Below are positions 5,994-7,381 of a stretch of 7,381 bases of DNA, one piece after another (position 1 is the stretch's first letter; every line of letters begins with the position of its first letter). Below the pieces are notes generated by a model that was given only the letters and a program-made list of their open reading frames with translations, was not told the origin of the DNA and made no database searches. The DNA is taken from the NCBI GenBank assembly GCA_002402245.1, contig NVVP01000008.1, forward strand, positions 43,486 through 50,866, read 5' to 3'. The stretch is from Gammaproteobacteria bacterium. Its GTDB lineage: Bacteria; Pseudomonadota; Gammaproteobacteria; Nitrosococcales; Methylophagaceae. Position numbers and translations under genes: made by a program.

Positions 5994-7303
5994 TGTAGTT
6001 TTATCTTCGGGTGAACACTGCGACGGAAAAGATGTGATAGTGTCAGCATGCCTACACGGAAGAAACCAAACAAGGCCACTTGATGCATTTTATATAGCGA
6101 TAGATACATCATTCTGGCTAAAAATCCTTCAATCATTAAGCTGCCTTTACTTAGGCCGCCCATCATATTACCAACGGTACTGTATTTACCCAAAGAGACC
6201 AGTGAACCGTAATCATGGTAATGAAACTCAGGTATCGGTTTATCAGCCATACGGCGGGTAATTGATTTGTATACGATTGAGGCCATTTGATGTGCCGCTT
6301 GGGCGCGAGGCGGTACATTTTGATCTTCACCTACCCACTTACAGGCACAGCAGTCACCAATAGCGTAAATATCGTCATCTAATGAAGTTTGTAGTGTTTG
6401 TTTTACTACTAATTGGTTCATCCAGTTTGTTTCTAAACCGGCAATGTCTTTCAAAAAATCAGGTGCTTTAATACCTGCAGCCCAGACCTTAATGGCAGCA
6501 GGAATTACTTTACCGCTCTCTGTTCTGATTTCATCTTTGGTTATTTCAATAACACGTTCATTGGTATAAAGACTAACACCTAGTTTCGCTAATTCTTTCT
6601 CAGTAGAAGTTGATAAGTTTTCTGGTAAACCTGGTAAAACACGGTTGGCTGCTTCAATAATGCTAATTTTCACATCGGTTGGTTTCACTTCGTCTAAGCC
6701 GTAAGCGGTTAGTAAGTGGGATACCTCATGTAACTGGGCACTAAGCTCAACTCCGGTCGCTCCTGCGCCAACAATGGCAATATCCAACTGACTTTCAGCC
6801 AGTGGCTTACCTTGTGTATGGGCACGTAAATAAGATTCCAGTAATTGCTCTTGAAATACTTCTGCCTGAGAGGTTGAATCGAGGAAAAAACAGTTTTCAG
6901 CAACGCCTTTAATGCCAAAGTCATGGCTAACACTACCTACAGAAATAACTAAGTAATCATACTCAAATTCCCGCTGAGGGATGATTTCTTCACCGGCAGC
7001 ATTGATGGTCGGTGCTACGCTTATACGTTTATTATCACGGTCAAGATCATTCATCTTACCCAGACGAAAACGGAAGCCACTACACATTGCTTGGCTTAAA
7101 TATTCAATTTCATCTTCATGAGAATCGATCGTGCCTGCAGCAACTTCATGTAACAATGGCTTCCAGATATGGGTGTGCGTACTATCAACAAGTGTGACTT
7201 CTGCTTTGCCCTTTTTACCTAGTTTTTGTCCAAGCTTTGTGACGAGTTCTAATCCACCTGCTCCACCGCCGACGACAACGATTTTAGGGATACTTTTTGC
7301 CAT
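5990..7303 (-). CDS. ndh: Type II NADH:quinone oxidoreductase (NDH-2)
   Basis: A complete 437-residue type II NADH dehydrogenase, a single-subunit FAD enzyme on the inner face of the cytoplasmic membrane that passes electrons from NADH to quinone without pumping protons. E. coli Ndh is 434 residues. Two Rossmann motifs are visible: 'VVVGGGAGGLEL' (9-20) for FAD and 'IAIVGAGATGVELS' (176-189) for NADH. 'YAIGDCCACKW' (313-323) is the second FAD motif, and 'PPRAQAAHQMA' (331-341) is the quinone-site signature. The C-terminal 40 residues ('FLARMMYLSLYKMHQVALFG' and beyond) suit the amphipathic membrane-anchoring helices. The start ATG at 7303 puts the FAD motif nine residues in, with AGGAA just upstream. 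Other members of this flavoprotein family, such as sulfide:quinone reductase, are less likely because of the quinone signature and length. It converges with the cytochrome b561 gene and ends inside a hexamer repeat. Confidence 0.95.
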   Translation of the reverse strand: MAKSIPKIVVVGGGAGGLELVTKLGQKLGKKGKAEVTLVDSTHTHIWKPLLHEVAAGTIDSHEDEIEYLSQAMCSGFRFRLGKMNDLDRDNKRISVAPTINAAGEEIIPQREFEYDYLVISVGSVSHDFGIKGVAENCFFLDSTSQAEVFQEQLLESYLRAHTQGKPLAESQLDIAIVGAGATGVELSAQLHEVSHLLTAYGLDEVKPTDVKISIIEAANRVLPGLPENLSTSTEKELAKLGVSLYTNERVIEITKDEIRTESGKVIPAAIKVWAAGIKAPDFLKDIAGLETNWMNQLVVKQTLQTSLDDDIYAIGDCCACKWVGEDQNVPPRAQAAHQMASIVYKSITRRMADKPIPEFHYHDYGSLVSLGKYSTVGNMMGGLSKGSLMIEGFLARMMYLSLYKMHQVALFGFFRVGMLTLSHLFRRSVHPKIKLH

Positions 7304-7381
7304 TGTTCCTAACTCCAGTTTTACCGAATCAGCCTTAATTCTATCCTATTAAACAGGGCAAAAACTATCTTATTTTTTACT
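7304..7381 (-). promoter_or_regulatory. Upstream region of ndh with candidate -10
   Basis: On the minus strand, TAGAAT (plus-strand 7338-7343) resembles a sigma-70 -10 hexamer and lies about 34 nt before the ndh start codon. A convincing -35 is not seen. AGGAA at 7306-7310 is the likely ribosome binding site. The region is cut by the window edge, so its full regulatory content, such as an FNR or ArcA site, cannot be judged. Confidence 0.3.

Noticed and set aside
6709..6933. 74-codon minus-strand open frame inside ndh in another frame
   Set aside because: It overlaps the NADH-binding region of ndh on the same strand in a different frame, and the ndh frame is clearly the real one.
7131..7352. 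73-codon plus-strand open frame crossing the ndh start
   Set aside because: Most of it is the antisense of the ndh FAD-binding region; its proline and serine richness reflects the glycine-rich motif read backwards.
1..7381. A novel defence, mobile or biosynthetic system
   Set aside because: All complete genes belong to well-known housekeeping or redox families; no transposase, integrase, direct-repeat array or unknown gene cluster is visible.

Overview
This is an ordinary housekeeping stretch of a moderately AT-rich bacterial chromosome, most likely a gammaproteobacterium. The reasons are a GyrB of 804 residues carrying the long insert in the TOPRIM half that is usual in that class, an OxyR with the peroxide-sensing cysteine pair, an E. 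coli-like type II NADH dehydrogenase and a CybB-type cytochrome b561. The species cannot be named from the sequence alone.

Layout. Positions 2-292 hold the 3' end of a SCO1/SenC copper-chaperone gene (+). It runs head-on into oxyR (-, 298-1203) with only 5 nt between the stop codons. A 106-nt intergenic region follows, with a candidate LysR-type operator, and then a divergent 55-residue rubredoxin gene (+, 1310-1477) that is easily missed because it is so short. A 143-nt AT-rich spacer leads into recF (+, 1621-2691, TTG start) and gyrB (+, 2750-5164), followed by a rho-independent terminator. A cytochrome b561 gene (+, 5329-5892) and a type II NADH dehydrogenase gene (-, 5990-7303) converge on a shared bidirectional terminator. 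The last 78 nt are the upstream region of the dehydrogenase gene.

How the genes work together. recF and gyrB are the tail of the classical dnaA-dnaN-recF-gyrB origin cluster, but here dnaN does not precede recF; rubredoxin and oxyR do. The remaining genes concern redox and respiration: copper delivery to cytochrome oxidase, peroxide sensing, rubredoxin electron transfer, a membrane b-type cytochrome, and NADH oxidation into the quinone pool.

The most notable signal is a pair of 16-bp ParB-binding (parS) sites inside the recF coding sequence, at 2027-2042 and 2648-2663. They suggest that the recF-gyrB block lies in or near the chromosome's centromere-like segregation region even though dnaA and dnaN are absent from the window. 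I found no CRISPR array, insertion sequence, tRNA, rRNA or novel multi-gene system.
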